NCBI RefSeq assembly: GCF_036867135.1
Contig: NZ_JBAJIJ010000002.1
Span: 434,001 to 498,000 of the forward strand
DNA from: Aeromicrobium sp. Sec7.5
GTDB taxonomy: Bacteria; Actinomycetota; Actinomycetes; Propionibacteriales; Nocardioidaceae
DNA: 64,000 bases
Direction of reading: 5' to 3'
Part shown: piece after piece, positions 24,391 through 32,418 of the stretch
Layout of the letters: each line of letters begins with the position of its first letter
Position numbering within the stretch: the first letter of the stretch is position 1
Position numbers and translations under genes: made by a program
Notes under the pieces: generated by a model
Seen by the model: only the letters and a program-made list of their open reading frames with translations
What the model was told of the DNA's origin: nothing
Database searches by the model: none

Positions 24391-26493
24391 ATGCCACGTC
24401 AGTACCCCTTCACGGCCGTCGTCGGTTCCGACGACATGGCCCTGGCGCTCGTCCTCGCGACGATCTCGCCCTCGATCGGCGGCGTCCTCGTGCGCGGCGA
24501 GAAGGGCACCGCGAAGTCGACGATGGTGCGCGCGCTCGCCGCCGTGCTGCCGCCGATCGACGTCGTGGCGGGCGACCGGTTCTCGTCCGACCCGCGCGAC
24601 GCCGACCCGCTGTCGCCCGACGGCCCGTTCGGCCCCGAGCCCGCCGTCGAGACCCGTCCCGTGCGGCTCGTCGAGCTTCCCGTCGGCGCCTCCGAGGACC
24701 GCGTGCTCGGTTCGCTGCACCTGCAGAAGGCGCTCAGCGAGGGCGTCACGGAGTACGAGCCGGGCCTGCTGGCCAAGGCGCACCGCGGCATCCTCTACGT
24801 CGACGAGGTCAACCTGCTGCACGACCACCTGGTCGACCTGCTGCTCGACGCCGCCGCGATGGGCCGCAGCACCGTGGAGCGCGACGGTGTCTCGGTCGAG
24901 CACGCCGCCCGGTTCGTGCTGATCGGCACGATGAACCCCGAGGAGGGCGAGCTGCGCCCGCAGCTGCTCGACCGCTTCGGCCTCACGGTCGACGTCGCCG
25001 CGCCGCGTGACCCGCAGCTGCGCGCCGAGGTGACGCGTCGCCGGCTCGCGTTCGACGCCGCGCCCGAGACCTTCGGAGGCCGTTTCGCCGCCGAGGAGAC
25101 CGCGCTGACCGAGCGACTCTCGGCCGCCCAGGAGCTGCTCGAGCAGGTGCTGCTCACCGACGACGACCTCGTGCGCATCGCCGAGATCTGCGCCGCGTTC
25201 GACGTCGACGGCATGCGCGCCGACATCGTCACCGCCCGCGCGGCCGTGGCCCACGCCGCGTGGCAGGGCCGCACCCACGTGACGACCGAGGACATCCGGG
25301 TCGCCGCCCGGCTCGCGCTGCCGCACCGCCGCCGGCGCAACCCGTTCGACGCCCCCGGCATCGACCAGCAGCAGCTCGACGACCTGCTCGGCGACGACGA
25401 GCCCCCGCCGCCGGAGGGTCCGGACGACGACGGACCGGACGGCGAGGGTCCCGACGACGACGGCCCGGACGACGGGGGCCAGGGTCCGGAGGGCCCGCCC
25501 GCGGGACCCGACGGCGGTGTTGACGACAGCGCAGACGACGGCACCAGCGACGGTCCGACCGAGGGTGACGCACCTCCGCCTCCACCCGCCGGTGACGCCG
25601 ACGGCGAGCCGAAGGGCTCCGGCACGACCACCACGGCGCAGGCCGGCGAGCCGTCCCGCGCCCGACTCTTCACGGTCGACGGCCTCGGGGCCGGCGAGGC
25701 CGGTCGCCGCTCGCGCGCCCTGACCTCGAACGGTCGCCGCGTCGGCGCCCGACGACCCGAGGGCTCTGGGGGACGACTCGACCTCCCGCAGACCCTCTGG
25801 GCCGCCGCACCCCACCAGGCGGCCCGTCGAGCCGCCTCCCCGCTCCCTGAGGTGCGAGGAGGAACGACGAGCCTCGAAGGGCACTCCTCCAGGACCCGAG
25901 TCCGTCTCGATGCTGCAGACCTGCGGGTCGCGATCACGGAGGGCCGCGAGTCCAACCTCGTGCTGTTCTGCGTCGACGCCTCCGGCTCGATGGCGGCGCG
26001 CAAGCGCATGGAGCAGGTCAAGACCGCGATCCTCTCCCTCCTGCTCGACGCCTACCAGCGCCGCGACAAGGTCGGCCTCGTGACGTTCCGTGGCGGCGAG
26101 GCCGAGCTCGCGCTGCCGCCCACCGGCTCGATCGACATCGCCGCCCGCCGCCTCGACGACCTGCCCGCCGGCGGGCGCACGCCCCTGGCCGAGGGACTCC
26201 TCCAGGTGGTGGAGACGCTGCGCATCGAGCGCGTGCGCGACCCCCGGCGGCGCCCACTGCTGGTGCTGGTCACGGACGGCCGCGCGACCCACGGCGTCGA
26301 CGCCGTCCCGCGGTCCCAGCGCGCCGCGATGCTCCTCGCGGGCGTCGAGACCGTCGTCGTCGACTGCGAGACGGGACGCATGAGCCTCGGCCTCGCGCGC
26401 CGCCTGGCCGAGGTCATGGAGGCGACCTACCTCCCGCTCGGCGACGTCACGGCCGACGCGCTCACGACCGTCGTGCGGACGGAGGTGGCCTGA
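24391..26493 (+). CDS. Fused ChlI/ChlD-type chelatase ATPase with VWA domain (CobN partner)
   Basis: A 700-residue AAA+ and von Willebrand A fusion. The AAA+ part (1-340) has Walker A-like VLVRGEKGTAKSTMVRALAA, Walker B GILYVDEVNLL and IGTMNPEEGELRPQLLDRFG. An acidic Asp/Gly/Pro-rich linker spans about 345-435. The VWA part (525-700) has the MIDAS motif FCVDASGSMAARKR and TDGRATHGVDA. It resembles magnesium chelatase I+D, but the B12 riboswitch and neighbouring cobN and cobO indicate cobaltochelatase in place of CobS/CobT. Residues 485-498 (LPEVRGGTTSLEGH) are encoded by an interspersed repeat inserted just before the VWA region. The ATG has GGAG upstream. The downstream cobO overlaps by one base. 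Confidence 0.88.
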   Translation: MPRQYPFTAVVGSDDMALALVLATISPSIGGVLVRGEKGTAKSTMVRALAAVLPPIDVVAGDRFSSDPRDADPLSPDGPFGPEPAVETRPVRLVELPVGASEDRVLGSLHLQKALSEGVTEYEPGLLAKAHRGILYVDEVNLLHDHLVDLLLDAAAMGRSTVERDGVSVEHAARFVLIGTMNPEEGELRPQLLDRFGLTVDVAAPRDPQLRAEVTRRRLAFDAAPETFGGRFAAEETALTERLSAAQELLEQVLLTDDDLVRIAEICAAFDVDGMRADIVTARAAVAHAAWQGRTHVTTEDIRVAARLALPHRRRRNPFDAPGIDQQQLDDLLGDDEPPPPEGPDDDGPDGEGPDDDGPDDGGQGPEGPPAGPDGGVDDSADDGTSDGPTEGDAPPPPPAGDADGEPKGSGTTTTAQAGEPSRARLFTVDGLGAGEAGRRSRALTSNGRRVGARRPEGSGGRLDLPQTLWAAAPHQAARRAASPLPEVRGGTTSLEGHSSRTRVRLDAADLRVAITEGRESNLVLFCVDASGSMAARKRMEQVKTAILSLLLDAYQRRDKVGLVTFRGGEAELALPPTGSIDIAARRLDDLPAGGRTPLAEGLLQVVETLRIERVRDPRRRPLLVLVTDGRATHGVDAVPRSQRAAMLLAGVETVVVDCETGRMSLGLARRLAEVMEATYLPLGDVTADALTTVVRTEVA
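25843..25883. repeat. In-frame GAGGTGCGAGGAGGAACGAC repeat in chlID
   Basis: CTCCCTGAGGTGCGAGGAGG, then AACGACGAGCCTCGAAGGGC and AC, is nearly identical to the copy before cobIJ and is read in the same frame as the cobIJ linker copy, giving EVRGGTTSLE. Confidence 0.8.
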
Positions 26494-27107
26494 TGCCGCA
26501 GGGCGAGCCGCTGGCCGTCCCCGACGACGGCCTCACGACCAAGCAGCGCCGCAACCGGCCGCTGCTGATGGTCAACACCGGCGACGGCAAGGGCAAGTCC
26601 ACGTCGGCGTTCGGCCTGGCGCTGCGCGGCTGGAACCAGGGCTGGGACATCGGCGTCTTCCAGTTCGTGAAGTCGGCCAAGTGGCGCATCGGCGAGCAGA
26701 CCGTGCTCGAGCGCCTCGGCGAGCTGCACGCCCAGACCGGCGAGGGCGGCCCCGTCGAGTGGCACAAGATGGGTTCCGGCTGGTCGTGGTCGCGCAAGCA
26801 GGGCACCGACACCGACCACGAGGCCGAGGCCCTCGAGGGCTGGGGCGAGGTCAAGCGACGCATCGCCGACGAGCGCCACACGCTCTACGTGCTCGACGAG
26901 TTCACGTACGTGATGGAGCGCGGCTGGGTCGACGTCGACGACGTGGTCACCACGCTGCGCGACCGTCCCGGTCACCAGCACGTCATGATCACCGGCCGCC
27001 GCGCCCACCCCGCGCTGCGCGAGATCGCCGACCTCGTGACCGAGATGCAGCACGAGAAGCACCCCTTCGACCGCGGCCAAAAGGGCCAGAGGGGGATCGA
27101 ATGGTAA
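26493..27107 (+). CDS. cobO: Cob(I)yrinic acid a,c-diamide adenosyltransferase CobO
   Basis: A 204-residue CobA/CobO-type ATP:corrinoid adenosyltransferase. The P-loop-like MVNTGDGKGKSTSAFGLALR (residues 26-45), VFQFVKSAKWRIGEQ, YVLDEFTYVMERGW and the C-terminal ITGRRAHPALREIADLVTEM are all family motifs. It transfers the 5'-deoxyadenosyl group of ATP to the cobalt. The start overlaps the chlID stop (TGATG), and its end overlaps cobB by seven bases. The length is normal. Confidence 0.95.
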   Translation: MPQGEPLAVPDDGLTTKQRRNRPLLMVNTGDGKGKSTSAFGLALRGWNQGWDIGVFQFVKSAKWRIGEQTVLERLGELHAQTGEGGPVEWHKMGSGWSWSRKQGTDTDHEAEALEGWGEVKRRIADERHTLYVLDEFTYVMERGWVDVDDVVTTLRDRPGHQHVMITGRRAHPALREIADLVTEMQHEKHPFDRGQKGQRGIEW

Positions 27108-29536
27108 GCGCGAGCCTGCCCCGCTTCGTCGTCGCGGCGCCTGCGTCGGGGCACGGGAAGACGACCGTCGCGACGGGGCTCATGGCGGCCCTCGCGGCGA
27201 CGGGCCACGTCGTCAGCGGGCACAAGGTCGGGCCCGACTACATCGACCCCGGCTACCACTCCCTCGCGACCGGACGCCCCGGCCGCAACCTCGACCCGCA
27301 CCTCGTCGGCGAGGACCGGCTCGCGCCGCTGCTGAAGCACGGGGCGCGCGGTGCGAGCCTGGCCGTGATCGAGGGCGTCATGGGGCTCTACGACGGCCAG
27401 ATTGGGGGCGACGGATTCGCCTCCACCGCCCACGTCGCGGCCGTGACGCGCAGCCCCGTGGTCCTCGTGGTCGACATCTCGTCGGCCTCGCGCACGATCG
27501 GCGCGCTCGTCCACGGCATCGCGAGCTTCGACCCCGCCGTGCGCATCGCCGGGGTCATCCTCAACAAGTCCGGCTCGCAGCGCCACGCCGACGAGGTCCG
27601 TCGCTCGATCGAGCCCCTGGGCCTGCCGGTGCTCGGCGTGCTGTCGCGCGACGACGGCATTGTCGCGCCGTCGCGCCATCTCGGCCTCGTGCCCGCGCAG
27701 GAGCGTGACGAGGCCGCCCAGGCGCTCGACCGCCTCGCCGCCCAGGTCGCCGAGCGGATCGACCTCGATGCCGTCGTCGAGATCGCCCGCTCGGCCCCCG
27801 ACCTCGACACCGCGGCCTGGGACCCCGCCGACCACGTGACGCCCGTCGAGGGTGCGCCGGTCGTGGCGGTCGCCGGCGGACGCGCGTTCACGTTCACGTA
27901 CGCGGAGACGACCGAGCTGCTCGAGGCCGCGGGCTGCCGCGTCGAGGTGTTCGACCCGCTCACGTCGACCGAGCTGCCCGCCGGCACCCGGGCGCTCTAC
28001 CTCGGCGGCGGGTTCCCCGAGGTCCACGCCGCCGGCCTCGCCGGCAACACGGCGCTGCGCGAGCAGCTGCGCCAGGCCGTGGCCGACGGCGTGCCGACCG
28101 TGGCCGAGTGCGCCGGGCTGCTGTACCTGTGCCGCAGCGTCGACGACGTGCCGATGATCGGGGCGCTCGATGCGGAGGCCGTCATGTCGCCCCGCCTCAC
28201 CCTCGCCTACCGCACGGGCATCGCGGGCGAGGACACCCTCCTGACCCGGGCCGGCGAGCGCTTCACGGCCCACGAGTTCCACCGCACGCACGTCGAGCCC
28301 GTCCATGGCGACGTCGCCGCGTGGATCGACCGCGGGTCGTCGATCGGCTTCGCGGGCCCAGCGCTGCACGCGTCGTACCTGCACACCCACTGGGCCGGCG
28401 CCCCGCGCCTCGCGCAGCGTCTCGCCGACGCCGCTGCGGCGGCCCCCCCTGCTTCCGCCCCCTCCCTCAGGGGCCGGGCCGTGAGCCGTGCGGCGACGAC
28501 GGTCGCCAACACCCGCCCCGACCGCGTCCCGGACCTCGGCTGGCACGGCGACGCGGAGCTCGACGACGGGCTGGTCGACCTCGCCGTCAACGTGACCGAC
28601 GAGCCGCAGCCGGCCTGGCTCTCGCACGCCCTGGCGGACGCGATGACCCGCATCGCTGCCTACCCCGATCCCCGCGCGGCCGAGAAGGCCGTGTCGCGTC
28701 GGCACGGCCGTTCGCCCGCCGAAGTGCTGGCGACGTCGGGGGCCGCCGAGGGGTTCACGCTCGTCGCGCGCGCCCGGCCGTGGCGCCACGCCGTCGTGGT
28801 GCACCCGCAGTTCACCGAGCCCGAGGTTGCCCTGACGGCCGCCGGCCACGCCGTGCACCGCGTCGTCACCCGCGCCGAGGACGGCTTCCGGCTCGACCCC
28901 GAGGCGGTCCCCGACGAGGCGGACCTGGTCGTGATCGGCAACCCCACCAACCCCACCTCGGTGCTCCACCCCGTCACCGACCTGCGCCGGCTGCTGCGGC
29001 CGGGTCGGGTCGTCGTGGTCGACGAGGCCTTCATGGACGCCGTGCCGGGTGAACGGGCGAGCCTCACGGGCGTGCCGATGCCCGGACTCGTGGTGCTGCG
29101 AAGCCTGACGAAGCTGTGGGGCCTGCCCGGCATCCGCGCCGGCTACGTCGTCGGCGACGGCGAGGTCATCGCCGAGCTGCGCCGTCAGCAGCCGCCGTGG
29201 TCGGTCTCGACCCCGGCCCTGGCCGTGCTGGTCGCCACCGCCGGTGACGAGGCGGTCGCCGAGGCCGAGCGACGGGCCCGCCTCGTCACGACGCAGCGCG
29301 CGATCCTCGTCGACGGCCTGACCGAGCTCGGGGTGCCCGTCGTGGCTCCGGCCGCCGGTTCGTTCGTGCTGGCCCGCCCCGGCGAGGGCACCCACGCCCG
29401 CCTGCGCGCCGCGGGGTTCGCGGTCCGGCGCGCTGACACGTTCCCCGGCCTCGACGACTCCTGGGTGCGCATCGCGGTGCGACGCCCGACCACGACCCGC
29501 TCGCTCCTGGCGGCCTGGCGAGGGATGCGGCGATGA
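27101..29536 (+). CDS. cobB: Fused cobyrinic acid a,c-diamide synthase (CobB) and CobC/CobD-type aminotransferase
   Basis: An 811-residue fusion. The N-terminal CobB part (1-455) has the P-loop APASGHGKTTVATGLMAAL, GVMGLYDGQ, and a class I glutamine amidotransferase half with its nucleophile in VAECAGLLYLC (C337) and THWAG. It amidates the a and c side chains using glutamine and ATP. After an Ala/Pro linker, the C-terminal part (about 475-811) is a class I/II PLP aminotransferase, with the lysine in SLTKLWGLPGIRAGY (K671). It resembles threonine-phosphate decarboxylase, which supplies aminopropanol phosphate. Fusing the two puts a ring-amidation and a side-arm step on one chain. The ATG at 27101 was chosen for its CobB-like start; the longer frame runs through cobO. 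Confidence 0.9.
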   Translation: MVSASLPRFVVAAPASGHGKTTVATGLMAALAATGHVVSGHKVGPDYIDPGYHSLATGRPGRNLDPHLVGEDRLAPLLKHGARGASLAVIEGVMGLYDGQIGGDGFASTAHVAAVTRSPVVLVVDISSASRTIGALVHGIASFDPAVRIAGVILNKSGSQRHADEVRRSIEPLGLPVLGVLSRDDGIVAPSRHLGLVPAQERDEAAQALDRLAAQVAERIDLDAVVEIARSAPDLDTAAWDPADHVTPVEGAPVVAVAGGRAFTFTYAETTELLEAAGCRVEVFDPLTSTELPAGTRALYLGGGFPEVHAAGLAGNTALREQLRQAVADGVPTVAECAGLLYLCRSVDDVPMIGALDAEAVMSPRLTLAYRTGIAGEDTLLTRAGERFTAHEFHRTHVEPVHGDVAAWIDRGSSIGFAGPALHASYLHTHWAGAPRLAQRLADAAAAAPPASAPSLRGRAVSRAATTVANTRPDRVPDLGWHGDAELDDGLVDLAVNVTDEPQPAWLSHALADAMTRIAAYPDPRAAEKAVSRRHGRSPAEVLATSGAAEGFTLVARARPWRHAVVVHPQFTEPEVALTAAGHAVHRVVTRAEDGFRLDPEAVPDEADLVVIGNPTNPTSVLHPVTDLRRLLRPGRVVVVDEAFMDAVPGERASLTGVPMPGLVVLRSLTKLWGLPGIRAGYVVGDGEVIAELRRQQPPWSVSTPALAVLVATAGDEAVAEAERRARLVTTQRAILVDGLTELGVPVVAPAAGSFVLARPGEGTHARLRAAGFAVRRADTFPGLDDSWVRIAVRRPTTTRSLLAAWRGMRR

Positions 29537-30561
29537 CCGGACTGACGATCACGCCCGGCAGCCAGGTGCTGGTCACGGCGGGTGACGCCCGCACGGCGGC
29601 CCGGGTCGAGGCCCTCCTCGGCGCCCGCGCGCGTGTCGCGATCGTGACCCCCACGGTCTGCGCCACGATCGAGGACTGGCACCTGCGCGGACTCCTCGCC
29701 TGGGAGCCGCGCGAGGCGACGATCGACGACGTGCGCGCGGCCGACCTGGTCGTCAACGCCGTCACCACGGAGCCACTCCCCCAGGGCGACGACGCCCTCA
29801 GCGGTCCCGGCACCGTCACGCTCGTCGGCGGTGGACCCTCCGACCCCGGCCTCCTCACGGTCGCCGGGCACGCGGCCCTCCTGGCGGCCGACGTCATCGT
29901 CACCGACCGGCTGGCACCCCTCGCCGCCCTCGAGGCGCTGCCGCCACACGTCGAGATCATCGACGTCGCCAAGATCCCGCACGGCCGCTCGACGTCGCAG
30001 GAGGACATCAACCGCGTCCTCGTCGAGCATGCACTGGCCGGTCGCGACGTCGTGCGGCTCAAGGGCGGGGACCCGTTCGTCTTCGGCCGGGGCGGCGAGG
30101 AGCTCGACGCGTGCCACGCCGCCGGCGTGCCCACGCGCGTGCTGCCCGGCGTCACGTCGGCCATCGCCGCACCGGGCCTGGCGGGCATCCCCGTGACGCA
30201 CCGCGGCGTCACCCAGGGCTTCACGGTGGTCTCGGGGCACGTCCCGCCCGGGCACCCCGACTCGACCGTCGACTGGTCCGCGCTCGCCCGCGCCGGCACC
30301 ACGATCGTCGTGCTGATGGGGGTGCGCACGCTCCCCGCGATCGCCACGGCCCTGGTGGCGGGTGGCCTCGACGCCACCACCCCCGCCGCGGTCGTGGCCG
30401 ATGCCGGCCGCAGCAGCCAGCAGGTGGTCCGCGGCACGGTGTCGACGATCGACGCCCTGGCCCGTGATGCCGGCATCGGCGCACCCGCGGTCGTCGTCGT
30501 GGGCGCCGTGGCGGCCCTGGGCGTCGGCCTCCCCTCGGCCGACCGCCAGGTCCACGCATGA
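29533..30561 (+). CDS. cobA: Uroporphyrinogen-III C-methyltransferase (CobA) with degenerate siroheme-synthase-like N-terminus
   Basis: A 342-residue protein. The C-terminal SUMT domain (about 93-342) has TLVGGGPSDPGLLTVAGHAA, VVRLKGGDPFVFGRGGEE and VLPGVTSAIAAPGLAGIPVTHRG, so it should make precorrin-2 from uroporphyrinogen III with two SAM. Residues 8-90 (SQVLVTAGDARTAARVEALL ... LVVNAVTTEP) look like the Rossmann part of Met8/CysG precorrin-2 dehydrogenase, but the glycine-rich NAD motif is degraded to TAGDARTA, so oxidation to sirohydrochlorin is unlikely. This fits an aerobic B12 route. It overlaps cobB upstream and the phosphatase gene downstream (ATGA each). Confidence 0.92.
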   Translation: MTGLTITPGSQVLVTAGDARTAARVEALLGARARVAIVTPTVCATIEDWHLRGLLAWEPREATIDDVRAADLVVNAVTTEPLPQGDDALSGPGTVTLVGGGPSDPGLLTVAGHAALLAADVIVTDRLAPLAALEALPPHVEIIDVAKIPHGRSTSQEDINRVLVEHALAGRDVVRLKGGDPFVFGRGGEELDACHAAGVPTRVLPGVTSAIAAPGLAGIPVTHRGVTQGFTVVSGHVPPGHPDSTVDWSALARAGTTIVVLMGVRTLPAIATALVAGGLDATTPAAVVADAGRSSQQVVRGTVSTIDALARDAGIGAPAVVVVGAVAALGVGLPSADRQVHA

Positions 30562-30980
30562 CCGTCTGGCTGCGGCACGGACAGTCCACCTGGAACGCGG
30601 CCGGGCGCTTCCAGGGCCACACGCCCCACCCGCCGCTCACGGAGCTCGGCCTCGAGCAGGCGCACGCCGCCGCGGCCGAGGCCGCCACGCTCAGGATCGA
30701 CCACGTCGTGTCCTCTCCCGCTGTCCGGGCCCGGCAGACCGCGCTGGTCGTCGCCCGCGCACTGGGGCTCCCGGTGCACCTCGATCCTCGCCTCGTCGAG
30801 CAGGGGTACGGCGAGCCGATCGACCTGGTCGACGCCCGTACGGCAGGGGCGCTGGCCGACCTGCCCAGCGGCACGGTGCTCGCCGTGAGCCACGGCGACG
30901 TCATCGCGCGGGCCGTCGCCCTCGCGACCGGACGGCCCGCGCGACTGCCCGACAACGGCGAGCTCCAGATCGTTCCGTGA
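30558..30980 (+). CDS. Short histidine phosphatase family protein (alpha-ribazole phosphatase-like)
   Basis: A 140-residue phosphoglycerate-mutase-like phosphatase with the catalytic WLRHGQSTWNAAGRFQGHT motif (phospho-His7) and the second histidine in VLAVSHGDVIARAVALA. The usual alpha-ribazole phosphatase is about 200 residues. Here the lid region between the LVEQGYGE acid motif and the second histidine is very short. As the last gene of the cobO-cobB-cobA run it probably removes the 5' phosphate from alpha-ribazole-phosphate or adenosylcobalamin-5'-phosphate. A general phosphatase role remains possible. Confidence 0.75.
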   Translation: MTVWLRHGQSTWNAAGRFQGHTPHPPLTELGLEQAHAAAAEAATLRIDHVVSSPAVRARQTALVVARALGLPVHLDPRLVEQGYGEPIDLVDARTAGALADLPSGTVLAVSHGDVIARAVALATGRPARLPDNGELQIVP

Positions 30981-31021
30981 GACGTTTCCCGAGTCCGTCG
31001 CAAGCCGCAACGACCATGCCC

Positions 31022-31125
31022 TACGATCAGGCTGATCGAGACCTCGGAAGCCGGTGGAAGTCCGGCACAGTCGCGCTACTGTGACACCCGCTCCGGCGGG
31101 TGGAGTCAGACCCGAATCTCGACAT
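31022..31125 (+). promoter_or_regulatory. Promoter and cobalamin riboswitch upstream of cbtB
   Basis: TACGAT (31022-31027) is a likely -10 box. The aptamer core is CGGAAGCCGGTGGAAGTCCG, then GCACAGTCGCGCTACTGTGA, with the B12-box-like GGAGTCAGACCCG at about 31102-31114. A possible terminator or sequestering segment follows before the GAAGGAG site of cbtB. Confidence 0.92.
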
Positions 31126-31165
31126 TCCACCCACCACGGGACGCACGCATCCCGAAGGAGTCCAG

Positions 31166-31396
31166 ATGAGCCAGCTGAACCCGACCGTGTCCGGACCAAT
31201 GACAGGCACCGCCGTCACCCCGGTCGCCATCCCCGTCCGTGAGCTCGCCCCGTGGGCGCTCTTCGCCGCGCTGCTCGCGGTCGTCGTGACCTACTTCGTG
31301 GGTGCCGAACAGGGGGCCTTCTCCCTGTTCGCCGGCAGCGACGTGCACGAGTGGGTCCACGACGGACGCCACCTGCTCGGCTTCCCCTGCCACTGA
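31166..31396 (+). CDS. cbtB: Cobalt transporter subunit CbtB
   Basis: A 76-residue membrane protein with a single hydrophobic helix (LAPWALFAALLAVVVTYFVG, about residues 28-47) and the CbtB histidine motif at its C-terminus, SDVHEWVHDGRHLLGFPCH, a likely cobalt-binding tail outside the membrane. The ATG has a GAAGGAG site five bases upstream. It lies directly behind a cobalamin riboswitch and is followed by cbtA, its usual partner, although about 200 bases with a repeat and a palindrome separate the two here. Confidence 0.9.
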   Translation: MSQLNPTVSGPMTGTAVTPVAIPVRELAPWALFAALLAVVVTYFVGAEQGAFSLFAGSDVHEWVHDGRHLLGFPCH

Positions 31397-31406
31397 CCGC
31401 GCTGCC

Positions 31407-31498
31407 ACCGATCCGCACCGTCGCTGATCCGCCCTCTCGCTGATCCGCACCGCCGCTGATCCGCGCGGCGCACGACGGTCACCTGAGGTGACCGTCGT
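31407..31498. repeat. Four 16-bp tandem repeats plus a 27-nt palindrome between cbtB and cbtA
   Basis: Four 16-base units with the core GATCCGC (ACCGATCCGCACCGTC, then three GCTGATCCGC... units) span 31407-31470. Immediately after, 31472-31498 is a perfect dyad with 13-base arms, ACGACGGTCACCT, around a single G. The palindrome could be an operator or a strong hairpin that attenuates or processes the cbtB-cbtA transcript. Confidence 0.7.
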
Positions 31499-31593
31499 CC
31501 TCCCCTGCCGGTAGCCCGGCGAACCCATTCTTTCGCGTGGCGCGTCGACCCGACGTGGTTCGGCGCGCCCGCACTCCTGGACGGAGTCCCTCC

Positions 31594-32418
31594 ATGAACG
31601 CACGCAGCTTCCTGATCAACGGCCTGATCGCCGGCCTCCTCGGCGGCCTGTTCGCCTTCCTCGTCGCCTTCGGCGTCGGCGAGCCCGCCATCGACGACGC
31701 CATCGCGGTCGAGGAGGCCGCCGCGGCCCCCGCCGACACCGAGGCCCACTCGCACGGCGCCGCTCCCGAAGGGCAGAGCGAGGAGGGCGCGGCCCACTCG
31801 CACTCGCACGGGGACGAGGAAGCCGGAGGCATCACCCGCGACCACCAGGCCGGCCCCGGCCTCGCCACCGCGACCGGACTCATCGGGGTGATCCTCGGCG
31901 GCCTGGTCGGCATCGCGTCCGCCTTCGCCGCGGGCCGCTTCGGCCAGCTCTCCCCCGTCGCCACCACGGCCCTGGTCACGGCCCTCGGCTTCGTTGCGGT
32001 GGTGCTCGCGCCGTGGCTGAAGTACCCGCCGAACCCGCCGGCCACGGGCAGCGGCGACACGATCGGTGAGCGCACGGCCCTGTACTTCGGCTTCCTGGCC
32101 ATCTCGGTGCTCGCCGTCGTCGCGGCGATCATCGTGGCGCGTCAGGTGCTCGCCGGCCGCTCGGCCTGGCTGGCCACCGCGGTCGGCGGCGCGGTGTACC
32201 TCGCGGTGGTGGGCGTCGCGTTCGCCGTCATGGCCCCGATCGACGAGGTGCCGAACAGCTTCCCGGCCAACACGCTGTTCGAGTTCCGGGTCGGCTCGCT
32301 GATCACGCAGGGCGCCCTGTGGCTCGCGCTCGGTGTCGTGCTCACGGGTCTGGTGCATCGCGCCTGGAACCACGAGACGAGGGCGACCGCGCGCCGCGAG
32401 GCGGCCGCCGCCCTATGA
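31594..32418 (+). CDS. cbtA: Cobalt transporter subunit CbtA
   Basis: A 274-residue polytopic membrane protein. The first helix (FLINGLIAGLLGGLFAFLVA) is followed by a long external loop rich in His, Glu and Asp (EAHSHGAAPEGQ, AAHSHSHGDEEAGG, residues 50-78) suited to cobalt binding, then about five more hydrophobic segments, with the family motif WLKYPPNPPATG near residue 145. It is paired with CbtB and the cobalamin riboswitch upstream for cobalt uptake. The stop overlaps the cobT start (ATGA). Confidence 0.92.
   Translation: MNARSFLINGLIAGLLGGLFAFLVAFGVGEPAIDDAIAVEEAAAAPADTEAHSHGAAPEGQSEEGAAHSHSHGDEEAGGITRDHQAGPGLATATGLIGVILGGLVGIASAFAAGRFGQLSPVATTALVTALGFVAVVLAPWLKYPPNPPATGSGDTIGERTALYFGFLAISVLAVVAAIIVARQVLAGRSAWLATAVGGAVYLAVVGVAFAVMAPIDEVPNSFPANTLFEFRVGSLITQGALWLALGVVLTGLVHRAWNHETRATARREAAAAL

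Noticed and set aside
22972-26292. Very long minus-strand frame joining cobL to sequence opposite chlID
   Set aside because: The CobL protein starts at 24192. The upstream extension covers the divergent promoter, riboswitch and antisense of chlID.
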